64,000 bases of DNA. Source: Nostoc sp. T09 (lineage in GTDB: Bacteria > Cyanobacteriota > Cyanobacteriia > Cyanobacteriales > Nostocaceae). Location: positions 1 through 64,000 of the forward strand of contig NZ_MTAV01000086.1 in the NCBI RefSeq assembly GCF_002154695.1. Direction: 5' to 3'. The translations under genes were made by a program, and so were the position numbers. The notes under the pieces were generated by a model. The model saw only the letters and a program-made list of their open reading frames with translations, made no database searches and was not told the origin of the DNA. Shown in pieces: positions 36,028 through 44,415 of this stretch (position 1 is its first letter; each line of letters begins with the position of its first letter).

Positions 36028-37145
36028 CAGGAGAAGTTGATTTGGCTACTGGACAGTTACTGGGTACAGTGCTAGCTGTACAAGCGAATTTTTACCAGGT
36101 CCAGCTAGATGTAGAAAACAAGGAAATAAAGGGACACGGGGATGCGGGGAATTTATCACAAACACTCTCCGCGTCTTCCACTCCCCCAATGCTCCTCTGT
36201 ACTCGCAGAACACGCTTGAAAAAAATTGGGCAACAGGTGATGGTGGGCGATCGCGTGGTGATCGAAGAACCCGATTGGGCTGGGGGACGAGGCGCGATCT
36301 CTGATGTGCTACCCCGTCAAACTCAGTTAGATCGTCCACCAATTGCCAATGTCAACCAGATCATGCTGGTATTTGCTGTGGCAGATCCGCCTCTGGAACC
36401 TTACCAGTTAAGTCGCTTTCTGGTGAAGGCTGAATCTACTAGCTTGGATGTGATTTTATGCCTGAATAAAAGTGATTTAGTTTCACCACAGGTACAGCAG
36501 CAAATTAGCGATCGCCTTGTTGCTTGGGGTTATCAACCGCTATTCATTAGTATCAAAAATTGTATAAATATTGACCAGTTATCTGGCTATCTCAATCATA
36601 AAATTACTGTAATCGCCGGACCTTCTGGTGTTGGCAAATCAAGTTTAATAAATGCACTGGTTCCTAATGTAAATTTGCGCGTCGGTGAAGTCTCTGGCAA
36701 ATTAGCTCGTGGTCGCCACACTACCCGTCATGTAGAATTATTTGAACTACCTAGCAAAGGTTTACTAGCAGATACTCCCGGCTTTAATCAACCTGACCTC
36801 GATTGTACTCCAGACGAATTAGTATATTATTTCCCCGAAGCGAGAGAGCGCTTAGCTGTGGCTAGCTGTCGGTTTAGTGATTGTCTGCATCGAGATGAGC
36901 CTGACTGTGCCGTGCGGGGAAATTGGGAACGCTATCCACATTATCTAGAATTTTTAGACGACGCGATCGCCTATCAGACTCAGCGAAACCAGCAAGCAGA
37001 CCCCGAATCTACTCTGAAGCTAAAAACTAAAGGCAAAGGTCAGAGTCAATACGAACCAAAGTTAGAAAGTAAAAAATATCGTCGTGTTTCTCGCAAGACG
37101 CAAATGCAAGCTTTGCAAGATTTATATCAAGATAGTGAGGAATGA
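36024..37145 (+). CDS. rsgA: Ribosome small-subunit-dependent GTPase A
   Basis: RsgA checks 30S subunit maturation. The 373-residue protein (ATG at 36024, overlapping tusA by ATGA) has an OB fold and a circularly permuted GTPase: NKSD first, then GPSGVGKSSLINAL, then DTPGFNQPD, and a zinc site CRFSDCLHRDEPDC. Residues about 31-58 (from NKEIKGHGDAGNLS on) look like an extra in-frame insert within the OB fold, encoded by GGGACACGGGGATGCGGGG-type DNA. A further 16 upstream codons are open in frame but belong to tusA. Confidence 0.92.
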   Translation: MTGEVDLATGQLLGTVLAVQANFYQVQLDVENKEIKGHGDAGNLSQTLSASSTPPMLLCTRRTRLKKIGQQVMVGDRVVIEEPDWAGGRGAISDVLPRQTQLDRPPIANVNQIMLVFAVADPPLEPYQLSRFLVKAESTSLDVILCLNKSDLVSPQVQQQISDRLVAWGYQPLFISIKNCINIDQLSGYLNHKITVIAGPSGVGKSSLINALVPNVNLRVGEVSGKLARGRHTTRHVELFELPSKGLLADTPGFNQPDLDCTPDELVYYFPEARERLAVASCRFSDCLHRDEPDCAVRGNWERYPHYLEFLDDAIAYQTQRNQQADPESTLKLKTKGKGQSQYEPKLESKKYRRVSRKTQMQALQDLYQDSEE

Positions 37146-37586
37146 GGAAATCTCAAAGCTGGTAACGCTAACATAGATACTAAATAGTTGCAGTCGCAGT
37201 AAGTTAACCAACAACTAAAAAAACAACGCCAACGACCTGAAAGATTGGCGTAACCCTTGCAATATACAGGTATTGACCCATAAGCAAGTTCTTTAAAAAT
37301 TGAACTTTTATATTTATCAGCTCTCATTAAGTGTTGGAAAATATTGCTATGAATCAAACAATCTCTAAACCAGATTTTTAACATAGCGATCGCCTAGGAA
37401 ATGCAACGGTAAAAAAATTAAATCTAGAGTCTCCGTAAAAAAATCAGCTCGGAATTCCCGCTGAATCAGGAGATAAATAGGAAAAAATTATTAATTAATC
37501 TCACGATCCCAATAAAGTCTTAAAATATTGTTAATTTCTGCCAAACCTCTCGACCTTCAACTTACACGTATCACCCCTAAATAACT
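37146..37586. other. Intergenic region between rsgA and the GH57 gene
   Basis: No gene or repeat is recognised. It holds the promoter of the GH57 gene, whose ATG follows TATCACCCCTAAATAACT. Confidence 0.5.
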
Positions 37587-39176
37587 ATGGCTATAGGCTA
37601 CGTCGCGCTTGTACTCCACGCACATCTGCCCTTCGTTCGTCACCCAGAAAGTGATTATGTGTTGGAGGAAGAATGGCTATATGAAGCCATTACTGAAACT
37701 TATATTCCCTTATTGAAAGTATTTGAAGGACTAAAGCGAGACGGCATCGATTTTAAAATTACGATGAGCATGACCCCACCTTTGGTGTCAATGCTCCGCG
37801 ATCCGCTGTTGCAAGAACGCTATGATGCACACTTAGCCCAACTAGAAGAACTCATAGAACTAGAAGCTGAGCGTAATATCCATAATGGGCATCTTCGCTA
37901 TTTAGCCGAACATTACGCCACTGAGTTTAACGAAGCGCGTCAGATATGGGAACGCTACAAAGGTGATTTGGTAACAGCTTTTAAGGAGTACCAAGACAGT
38001 AACAACCTGGAAATTATTACTTGTGGTGCTACCCACGGCTACCTACCATTGATGAAAATGTATCCGCAAGCTGTGTGGGCACAAATTCAGGTAGCTTGCG
38101 AACATTACGAAGAAACCTTTGGGCAAGCACCTAGAGGCATTTGGTTGCCGGAGTGCGCCTACTATGAAGGTGTAGAGCGAATGCTGGCAGATGCAGGGTT
38201 GCGCTACTTCCTCACCGACGGACATGGTATTCTTTACGCCCGTCCTCGTCCGCGATTTGGCACCTATGCCCCGATTTATACAGAAACTGGTGTTGCTGTC
38301 TTTGGACGAGATCATGAATCTTCTCAACAGGTATGGTCTTCTGAGGTGGGCTATCCTGGAGCAGCAGAATACCGCGAGTTTTATAAAGATTTGGGCTGGG
38401 AAGCAGAATATGAGTACATCAAGCCCTACATCATGCCCAATGGTCAGCGTAAAAATACGGGTATTAAATATCATAAAATTACTGGTCGTGGCTTAGGACT
38501 TTCAGATAAAGCCCTCTATGATCCCTACTGGGCAAAAGAAAAAGCGGCAGAACATGCTGCTAACTTCATGTATAACCGCGAACGGCAAGCTGAACATCTA
38601 CATGGGATAATGCAGCGCCCGCCGATTATCGTGTCGCCCTATGATGCAGAGTTATTTGGACATTGGTGGTATGAAGGTCCTTGGTTTATTGATTACCTGT
38701 TCCGCAAATCCTGGTATGACCAAAAAACCTATGCCATGACTCACTTAGCAGATTATTTACGGGCAGAACCGACTCAGCAAGTTTGTCGTCCTTCGCAGTC
38801 GAGTTGGGGTTTTAAGGGATTCCATGAGTATTGGTTAAACGATACAAATGCCTGGATTTATCCGCATTTGCATAAAGCAGCCGAACGCATGATTGAAATC
38901 TCGCATCTAGAACCCGAGGATGAATTGCAATGGAAAGCGTTAAACCAAGCAGCGCGAGAGTTACTATTAGCACAATCTTCCGATTGGGCGTTTATCATGC
39001 GGACAGGAACAATGGTACCCTATGCCGTGAGAAGAACGCGATCGCACCTGATGCGATTTAATAAGCTCTACGAAGATGTGAAAATAGGCAAAGTTGATAG
39101 CGGTTGGCTGGAGAAAGTCGAGTTGATGGATAATATTTTCCCAAGTATTAACTATCGTGTTTATCGTCCATTGTAA
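37587..39176 (+). CDS. GH57 1,4-alpha-glucan branching enzyme
   Basis: A 529-residue glycoside hydrolase family 57 protein that would make alpha-1,6 branches in glycogen. The N-terminal HAHLPFVRHPE motif, nucleophile Glu189 in GIWLPECAYYEG and the acid Asp353 in SPYDAELFGHWW match the family, in the same spacing as the characterised Thermus thermophilus branching enzyme. A C-terminal helical part follows. It is a stand-alone gene; a GH13 branching enzyme would be expected elsewhere. Confidence 0.88.
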   Translation: MAIGYVALVLHAHLPFVRHPESDYVLEEEWLYEAITETYIPLLKVFEGLKRDGIDFKITMSMTPPLVSMLRDPLLQERYDAHLAQLEELIELEAERNIHNGHLRYLAEHYATEFNEARQIWERYKGDLVTAFKEYQDSNNLEIITCGATHGYLPLMKMYPQAVWAQIQVACEHYEETFGQAPRGIWLPECAYYEGVERMLADAGLRYFLTDGHGILYARPRPRFGTYAPIYTETGVAVFGRDHESSQQVWSSEVGYPGAAEYREFYKDLGWEAEYEYIKPYIMPNGQRKNTGIKYHKITGRGLGLSDKALYDPYWAKEKAAEHAANFMYNRERQAEHLHGIMQRPPIIVSPYDAELFGHWWYEGPWFIDYLFRKSWYDQKTYAMTHLADYLRAEPTQQVCRPSQSSWGFKGFHEYWLNDTNAWIYPHLHKAAERMIEISHLEPEDELQWKALNQAARELLLAQSSDWAFIMRTGTMVPYAVRRTRSHLMRFNKLYEDVKIGKVDSGWLEKVELMDNIFPSINYRVYRPL

Positions 39177-40003
39177 GATTTCGGACACAAACACATAGAT
39201 CTAAGAACTAGTAGGGTGGGCATTGCCCACCCCGAACGCATATTGAGAATAAATATAATTCTAAAGTTTGTAGTTTAAAACTTTTATTAATCATTGCCAA
39301 AATAATTGAGATAATTAATTGCATCTGAGAAAATCTTCAATCCTCTTACCAAAGGTATAGATAGCTGTTAAATAAATTTATTATTCAAAACCTAAGAAAT
39401 GTTTGATAAATTAAAAAAATATATTAATTAAGTACAATTAAATTTAATCCTCATCTCTTACTTATAGCGATTCCTGCATTGGTGAGGTACAGCAAGAAAG
39501 AATTAACTGCCGATACAAGACAATGGATGCAGATAAATTTGTACCTCAACAGGCTAGGAAACGCTATAACTTATAAAACTAATAAAAGAAGTAGGAGAAC
39601 TTTTATTACTTAACTTGTATTTAAGAGCAAGTTAAACTCTGGCTACAGATATAGACTAAATATAAGCTCTTCAAACCTTTTGGTAGAAGGTGAGACACTG
39701 AGTTAGAAATTAATATTGGTTTTAATAGTATGATTTGCAGAAGCTCTAAATAAGGAGACTCATCCGTATGGGCTTTTTATCACTTATTTAACTTGAAACA
39801 AGTGTCAGGCATCTAGTTATGGTCTAGATTGATATTGCCAACGTGAGTTAAATGTTTTAAGAAAATTTTCTCTAAACCTCTTTCCGATATAGAGAAAGGT
39901 TTAAAAGATTTATTTACCTTTATCCTTAGCTTCAATATGTATAGCGGCTAAGGAATAGATTTCTGTTTTCTACACATATTTTATATCACCAAAGGAGAAA
40001 GAT
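39177..40003. other. Intergenic region with a palindromic repeat
   Basis: AT-rich, 827 bp. The only structure is the palindrome at 39214-39232. A good AAAGGAGAAAG ribosome-binding site ends the region before the next gene. Confidence 0.5.
39214..39232. repeat. GGTGGGCAWTGCCCACC palindrome, copy 1
   Basis: GGGTGGGCATTGCCCACCC is a near-perfect hairpin 37 nt after the GH57 stop codon. The same core recurs at 49634-49656. This palindrome is very common in cyanobacterial spacers and may end transcripts. Confidence 0.7.
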
Positions 40004-40564
40004 ATGCCAGAGATCGTTAATACTCAAAATCAACGTGCTGTTGGAGTATTTGTAAGTCGAAAACAAGCTGAGGAAGCACTAAATGAATTAAAAAATTCTG
40101 GGTTTTCAATGGATAAAATTTCAATTATTGCTAAGGATGTAGAACAAGGAGAAACTGTCAGCAATGTAGAGATAAACTCACACATCGGTAGCCAAGATGT
40201 AAATACAGCAGGAGCGGTGGGAGATGCTATTAGTGCTAGTACATGGGGAAGTTTGTTAGTTGGTTTTGGAAGTCTAGCACTTCCTGGTATTGGAGCTATC
40301 ATAGCAGCGGGTTCTGTTGGCGTAGCATTAGTTTCTAGCCTAGCGGGTGTTGCTGTGAGTGCTACTGCAAGTAATAACTTAGTGCAAGCACTAGTTAGTT
40401 TAGGTATTCCTGAAGAACGCGCTAGATTTTATAGCGATCGCTTGCAAATGGGTCAGTACTTGATATTCTTAGATGGTACTGGAGATGAAATTAACCAGGC
40501 GGAATCAATTTTAAAGAAGCGCCAGATTGACTACTGGGGCATTTATAATGCTCCTTCAAATTAA
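40004..40564 (+). CDS. General stress protein with YflT-like N-terminal domain
   Basis: A 186-residue protein: an N-terminal YflT/ferredoxin-like domain (AVGVFVSRKQAEEALNELKN), a glycine/alanine-rich pair of hydrophobic segments (GSLLVGFGSLALPGIGAII; VGVALVSSLAGVAVSA) and a second domain (GIPEERARFYSDRLQMGQYL) like the first. The family is linked to general stress in other bacteria. Strong ribosome-binding site GGAG. A hairpin terminator follows. The protein at 42170 has a similar architecture. Confidence 0.75.
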   Translation: MPEIVNTQNQRAVGVFVSRKQAEEALNELKNSGFSMDKISIIAKDVEQGETVSNVEINSHIGSQDVNTAGAVGDAISASTWGSLLVGFGSLALPGIGAIIAAGSVGVALVSSLAGVAVSATASNNLVQALVSLGIPEERARFYSDRLQMGQYLIFLDGTGDEINQAESILKKRQIDYWGIYNAPSN

Positions 40565-40577
40565 AAAGATAGAGAAT

Positions 40578-40611
40578 AGAACAGAAAAGTTTTTCTCTTC
40601 TGTTCTTTCTT
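40578..40611 (+). terminator. Terminator after the YflT-like gene
   Basis: AGAACAGAA (40578-40586) pairs with TTCTGTTCT (40598-40606), loop 11 nt, followed by TTCTTTG. Moderate strength, 13 nt after the stop codon. Confidence 0.6.
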
Positions 40612-40790
40612 TGTATGATTAATTAAATTATGCATTTTACAGCAGATATAGCTGTGGCTGAAAGTATTCCAAAACTATATTAAAATTAATAAAAAATCAC
40701 TTTGGCTCAATAAGTTGAAAGCTGTGATCGCTCCACTTCACCGTGCAAGCATTAAGGGGTTTAGCTTTATCAGTTCGCAAAATATCATAG

Positions 40791-40889
40791 GCGAGACTGA
40801 CCAAGACCGCACAAACTGGTATGCTTCACCATGTCACATAGTTCTTGTAAAAGTTCTAAGTCAGCCATTGAAGCTTTCCCTTCTACCAC
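40791..40889 (-). pseudogene. HoxF/NuoF-like C-terminal fragment
   Basis: The minus strand reads EGKASMADLELLQELCDMV then KHTSLCGLGQS, the conserved end of the iron-sulfur region of diaphorase subunits HoxF/NuoF, where the last cluster cysteine lies in TSLCGLGQ. The frame breaks right after this. In a shifted frame a further 31 codons give a protein-like tail ending SDHSFQLIEPK and a stop, which I cannot assign. No upstream part of the gene is present. Confidence 0.7.
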
Positions 40890-40995
40890 GCCACTTGCTT
40901 CAAGCCGGGAAACCCTTTCGGCAGTTCCTCTTTGGGGAAACCACCAAGACCGGACTGCCTCACCAACGCAGTGGCTCCTCTGCCTTCCTTGGCAA
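40889..40995 (+). repeat. Interspersed GC-rich repeat, copy B
   Basis: It contains CGGGAAACC, TGGGGAAACCACCAAGACCG and GCCTCACCAACGCAGTGGCTC. It matches the core of copy A and lies directly against the HoxF/NuoF fragment. Confidence 0.7.
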
Positions 40996-41227
40996 ATATA
41001 TAGAAATGTTGATTAAGATTTATAAAATTAAGATTTCCTCACAAGTTCCTCAAATTGTTTTCTTAACTTAAAACTAAAGCCAATATTGGCTCACCCTCTT
41101 ACCTACGCTTAAAGCAGAAATTTAACATTAAAAAGGCTAAACACATAAACTTTGAATTAGAGCGTAGCAAGTGGTTTTTATTACCAATTGTTAAATAACA
41201 ATTTTGATTGATTTAGGAGAAAAATTT

Positions 41228-41407
41228 ATGTCTTTTAAAACCAAAATGAGGCAAACTCTACGGTCAATTTTAGAAGTTTTAGAGCGGGTGATTCACCCTA
41301 TTTATAGCTCAGCCACGAGAGCTTTTAGCCCCAATGACGATAACTATCCAGAGTCAGGAGTACAACCATACGAAGGCGACCCTCCTGCTAAAAATAGACG
41401 TTATTGA
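41228..41407 (+). CDS. Small hypothetical protein
   Basis: Fifty-nine residues: a basic amphipathic N-terminus (MSFKTKMRQTLRSILEVLER), then VIHPIYSSATRAFSPNDDN and a proline-rich end (GVQPYEGDPPAKNRRY). A good AGGAG ribosome-binding site lies 9 nt before the ATG at 41228. The longer frame starting at TTG 41204 contains that site and is rejected. No family is recognised. Confidence 0.65.
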   Translation: MSFKTKMRQTLRSILEVLERVIHPIYSSATRAFSPNDDNYPESGVQPYEGDPPAKNRRY

Positions 41408-41548
41408 TTCTTAGTGAGTTGGATTAAAGAAGAATATTATGTCTTTAAAATTTACAGCCAAATATTATCTATTTGTTGCTTAGAAATAATCTCAAGGACA
41501 TAATATAAATTCTTTAATTCGTTACTCACAATTTGGGAGGAGGGAGGG

Positions 41549-41956
41549 ATGCATACCATCAAGAAAATTAACAATGATTTGTCTATTTGCGGACAAATTG
41601 ATCCAGAAGAATTAAAACAACTGGCTGATGAGGGATATAAATCTGTACTTAACTTGCGATCGCCTGATGAACAAGGTTTTCAAGACAGCGAGGAGCTTGA
41701 TATTCAACTGCTTGGATTGCAATATGCTCATCTGCCTACCAAAATTACAGAAATTAATCCTCAAATTGCACTCCAAATCTTTCAAAAAATTACCGAACTT
41801 CCCAAACCCACTTTGATCCATTGTGATAGTGCAGTGCGGGCGATCGCAATGGTATTAATGTATATCGCTACCAAACAAGGTATGTGTTTAGAAGAGGCAT
41901 TTAAGCAAGCGGAAAACTTGGGTTTATTAGAGAATTTTGTAAATGTGAAATCGTGA
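41549..41956 (+). CDS. DSP/BLH-type phosphatase-like protein (DUF442-like)
   Basis: A 135-residue protein similar to the beta-lactamase-hydrolase-like phosphatase domain: DLSICGQIDPEELKQLADEG, then VLNLRSPDEQG and the P-loop TLIHCDSAVRAIA near residues 90-102. The loop has the C-x4-R spacing of this subfamily (Cys-Asp-Ser-Ala-Val-Arg), but lacks the usual glycine (CxSGxR), so activity may be altered. A very strong GGAGGAGGGAGGG sequence precedes the ATG. Confidence 0.78.
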   Translation: MHTIKKINNDLSICGQIDPEELKQLADEGYKSVLNLRSPDEQGFQDSEELDIQLLGLQYAHLPTKITEINPQIALQIFQKITELPKPTLIHCDSAVRAIAMVLMYIATKQGMCLEEAFKQAENLGLLENFVNVKS

Positions 41957-42169
41957 AGAGGAAAGGTAGGAGGCAGAGGGCAGAAGGTAAGATATATTTT
42001 TCATGCATTTTTATCGACTACATTCTTCAATTAAGCGAAAAGCAGTAATAAAGATAACTATTTAAAGACAGATGAAACAGGGTAAAACTACTTTTCCTCC
42101 TGGCATCTGCCTTCTCCTAAAAACATTTTCTTGAACCTCTTGCCCCGTCGCCTCCTTGTTCCTCTTACT

Positions 42170-42685
42170 TCACGCACCTGTTGGTTCTGTATAGCCTTGA
42201 AGATTTTCAGGCTCAAACTGGCGCAGCACGCGAGTTGCTTGACGAGTTAATTCTTCCGTACCCTTTACCACAATCAAATATTTCCCAGCATTGAGACGAT
42301 TGCGATAAGGTAAAGCATCTCCACTGCCTTCAGTTAGACCAACAGCACCACCAACAAAGTAGGCACCTAAAGCACCAGAGATGGCTCCTAAAAGTCCACC
42401 AATAATGTGATTACCAAAAGCACCAACTGCCGATAAGATTTCAATCCCGGTTAAAAAGTTGAAAGTATAACCTGCAAGAAATCCTAAAGGTATAAGCCAG
42501 TAAATTAGGCGTTTTGCTCCTTTACGAGCTTGTTTATTAGGATCAATTAACCCATACTCATCAGCGCTTTTATAGCCATTGCCTAAAATGTCAATTTGGT
42601 TATCTGGTAAGCCTTCTTTTTCTAGAGCAGAGTAAGCTGCTTCGGCTTGCATCCGATCTGGTAAAACTGCAACAACGTAATTCAT
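42170..42685 (-). CDS. Hypothetical stress-type membrane protein with glycine-rich core
   Basis: With ATG at 42685 (MNYVVAVLPDRMQAEAAYSA) it has 171 residues. The N-terminal part is a ferredoxin-like domain, the middle a hydrophobic glycine-rich region (IIGGLLGAISGALGAYFVGG), and the C-terminus another small domain (GKYLIVVKGTEELTRQATRV). The layout mirrors the YflT-like protein at 40004. A TTG four codons upstream lies over the preceding small ORF and is rejected. Confidence 0.7.
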   Translation of the reverse strand: MNYVVAVLPDRMQAEAAYSALEKEGLPDNQIDILGNGYKSADEYGLIDPNKQARKGAKRLIYWLIPLGFLAGYTFNFLTGIEILSAVGAFGNHIIGGLLGAISGALGAYFVGGAVGLTEGSGDALPYRNRLNAGKYLIVVKGTEELTRQATRVLRQFEPENLQGYTEPTGA

Positions 42686-42693
42686 AAACTGCC

Positions 42694-42801
42694 TCAACTT
42701 ATTGATGAATGAAAATCTATTGCGGGTTGGAGGAGTAGCATAAGCAATCCTACAGCTACGAACGATAAGCTAACCCAAAACAAAACTAAATTCGGTCGCA
42801 T
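42694..42801 (-). CDS. Candidate very small membrane protein
   Basis: A 35-residue ORF (MRPNLVLFWVSLSFVAVGLL, then MLLLQPAIDFHSSIS) that is one hydrophobic helix. Its stop is 8 nt before the start of the 171-residue gene, with TGAGGCAG between them serving as a possible ribosome-binding site. It may be a genuine leader or partner gene, or chance. Confidence 0.4.
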   Translation of the reverse strand: MRPNLVLFWVSLSFVAVGLLMLLLQPAIDFHSSIS

Positions 42802-43311
42802 TTTAATTTCCCATTTAACTTAGACTATGGCATAATTGCTGCTTCACAGCTTCCAGCATAAAAACTGTATAGCTGCGATTGAGTAAACTCAAGAACACGG
42901 TATTTATTGCAGATTAAACAATGCAATCTATCAAAACCTCTTCCTCAAGGCTCAATACTTATTTCTAGCTGTTCACTTTCGGTAGAAAAGCATCTATAAA
43001 CCTTATTGTTAAGTACTTTCGTAACCCAGAAATTTAAAAAAAGATATTAATCTATTAAAGAAGTTACTACCAAAGGTAGACTTGTACAATTAATCCCTAT
43101 ATCTGTAGTTTAAGATAGATATATATTTTTCTCGTTTGTCTTCAGTCCAAAGATAATTTATTTATAAAATCAAAGGTAGTGTAGGGTGAATATTACCTGC
43201 ATCTTCAGTTTATAGTGAGCTACCTTTATTTCAAAATTAAAATATGAATCCTATATTAGGGAATAAAAAGTATGATGGATTGGAGTTAATTAATTTGGAG
43301 GTTGATTAACT
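42802..43311. other. Divergent intergenic region
   Basis: AT-rich, 510 bp, no gene or repeat seen. It holds promoters for genes on both sides. Confidence 0.5.
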
Positions 43312-43785
43312 GTGTGGTTTTGGGAAGAAGACTCAATTGAATCCGAGATATTGAAGAAATACGAACGAGCATTAGTAGCTATTGGTGTAAATTTGTCCCA
43401 AGAGGAAGTTCAAAATGCATTGGAAATTTGTACGTCTGGTTTAGAAGATGCATTAAGAAGAACGATTGAGTATGTGCTGTGGCTGCATGAAAATAATAGA
43501 GATATTTTTCCTAATGCAATTTTAATTCGAGCTTTGCAAGAGCAATGGCAGCCTGTAGCGTGGCGTGATGAATACCTTGAACTGCCAATGTTGCAATCGC
43601 CAGGGCAAAGGTGGTGGAATGCGGCTGCGAAAATGTGGGGAGATGATTTACGTAATCGTCTGGTTGCTGATGTATTTTATGATAACGGTCAAGAATTTAT
43701 TAAATTCAGCAACGGCAAAGAATTAGTAGTAGAGACTGCATGGCGTTGGGAATGGGAACGAGTACTGAAATATGCAACTATTTAG
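43312..43785 (+). CDS. Hypothetical protein (GTG start)
   Basis: A 157-residue acidic, tryptophan-rich protein (MWFWEEDSIESEIL; ending AWRWEWERVLKYATI). No domain is recognised. The GTG start is backed by GGAGG about 11 nt upstream. The helical first half has the pattern LKKYERALVAIGVNLSQEEV. Confidence 0.6.
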   Translation: MWFWEEDSIESEILKKYERALVAIGVNLSQEEVQNALEICTSGLEDALRRTIEYVLWLHENNRDIFPNAILIRALQEQWQPVAWRDEYLELPMLQSPGQRWWNAAAKMWGDDLRNRLVADVFYDNGQEFIKFSNGKELVVETAWRWEWERVLKYATI

Positions 43786-44415
43786 TAGTTTTTATGCGTA
43801 GTAAGCACTAAAGTGCTTAAAAATACAGGGCTAAAGTTCGGGTACATCCACTTTCGACAAATAGCCCCTCAGACTAGAAGTCTTGTCATTAACCACATTT
43901 TTTTCTAACTGGCGATCGCCTTAAAATGGGATTTTGTAACCCTGATTCTTGCGTTAACATTCTCAATAAATATTGATAAATGAGAATCAATTTAACCCTT
44001 CAAACCCTGACCCAATAAGCCTTTCAGAGATGTGGGTAATGACAAGGACTAGAAGTCCAGACGGCAGTTGCTTAAAGTCGGGAAACCCGCCCAACGCACT
44101 GCCTCGGCTAAATAAACATAGACGCGTAGCGGTGAAGCAGCGCGGTCTTGGGGGTTTCCCCCATGAGCGACTGCTGAACCCGGAGGGCTTCCCCTAGGGT
44201 AGCCTGCCTCCATAGGCTGAATATAATCCACGCAGGTGGATTTTGTTTTTATAGCCGCGATTTCTAATCGCCTGCTATTTCTTTTAAAAGTGGATGCTCC
44301 CTAAAGTTCTGGCTACGAACTTATTCTTTATTGAGGAAAATTAAACCACAGATGCACACCGATAAACACAGATATTTATTGGTGTGCATCAATGTTTATC
44401 TGTAGTTTCAAATTA
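43786..44415. other. Spacer with repeat copy C
   Basis: It contains repeat copy C (44058-44205), a GCGATCGC octamer near 43912, and near 44343-44405 the inverted text ACCACAGATGCACACC / GGTGTGCATC downstream of the Hsp70-like gene that could fold as a terminator. No gene is supported. Confidence 0.55.
44058..44205. repeat. Interspersed GC-rich repeat, copy C (composite)
   Basis: Two arms in opposite orientation: GCAGTTGCTTAAAGTCGGGA with CAACGCACTGCCTC on the plus strand, then GGTGAAGCAGCGCGGTCTTG followed by GGGGGTTTCCCCC, which is the reverse complement of the core of copies A and B. CCCGGAGGGCTTCCCC ends the element. Confidence 0.7.

Larger units (their letters stand above)
40565..41227. 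other. Spacer with a gene remnant and repeat copy B
   Basis: It holds the terminator above, a HoxF/NuoF-like fragment on the minus strand (40791-40889) and a GC-rich interspersed repeat (about 40889-40995). A plus-strand frame at 40715-41071 runs through these elements and is not a gene. Confidence 0.6.

Noticed and set aside
40715-41071. 118-codon plus-strand ORF after the YflT-like gene
   Set aside because: It runs across a HoxF/NuoF remnant in antisense and a GC-rich repeat; not a coherent protein.
43973-44231. Short ORFs on both strands near 44.1 kb
   Set aside because: They are made of repeat copy C sequence.
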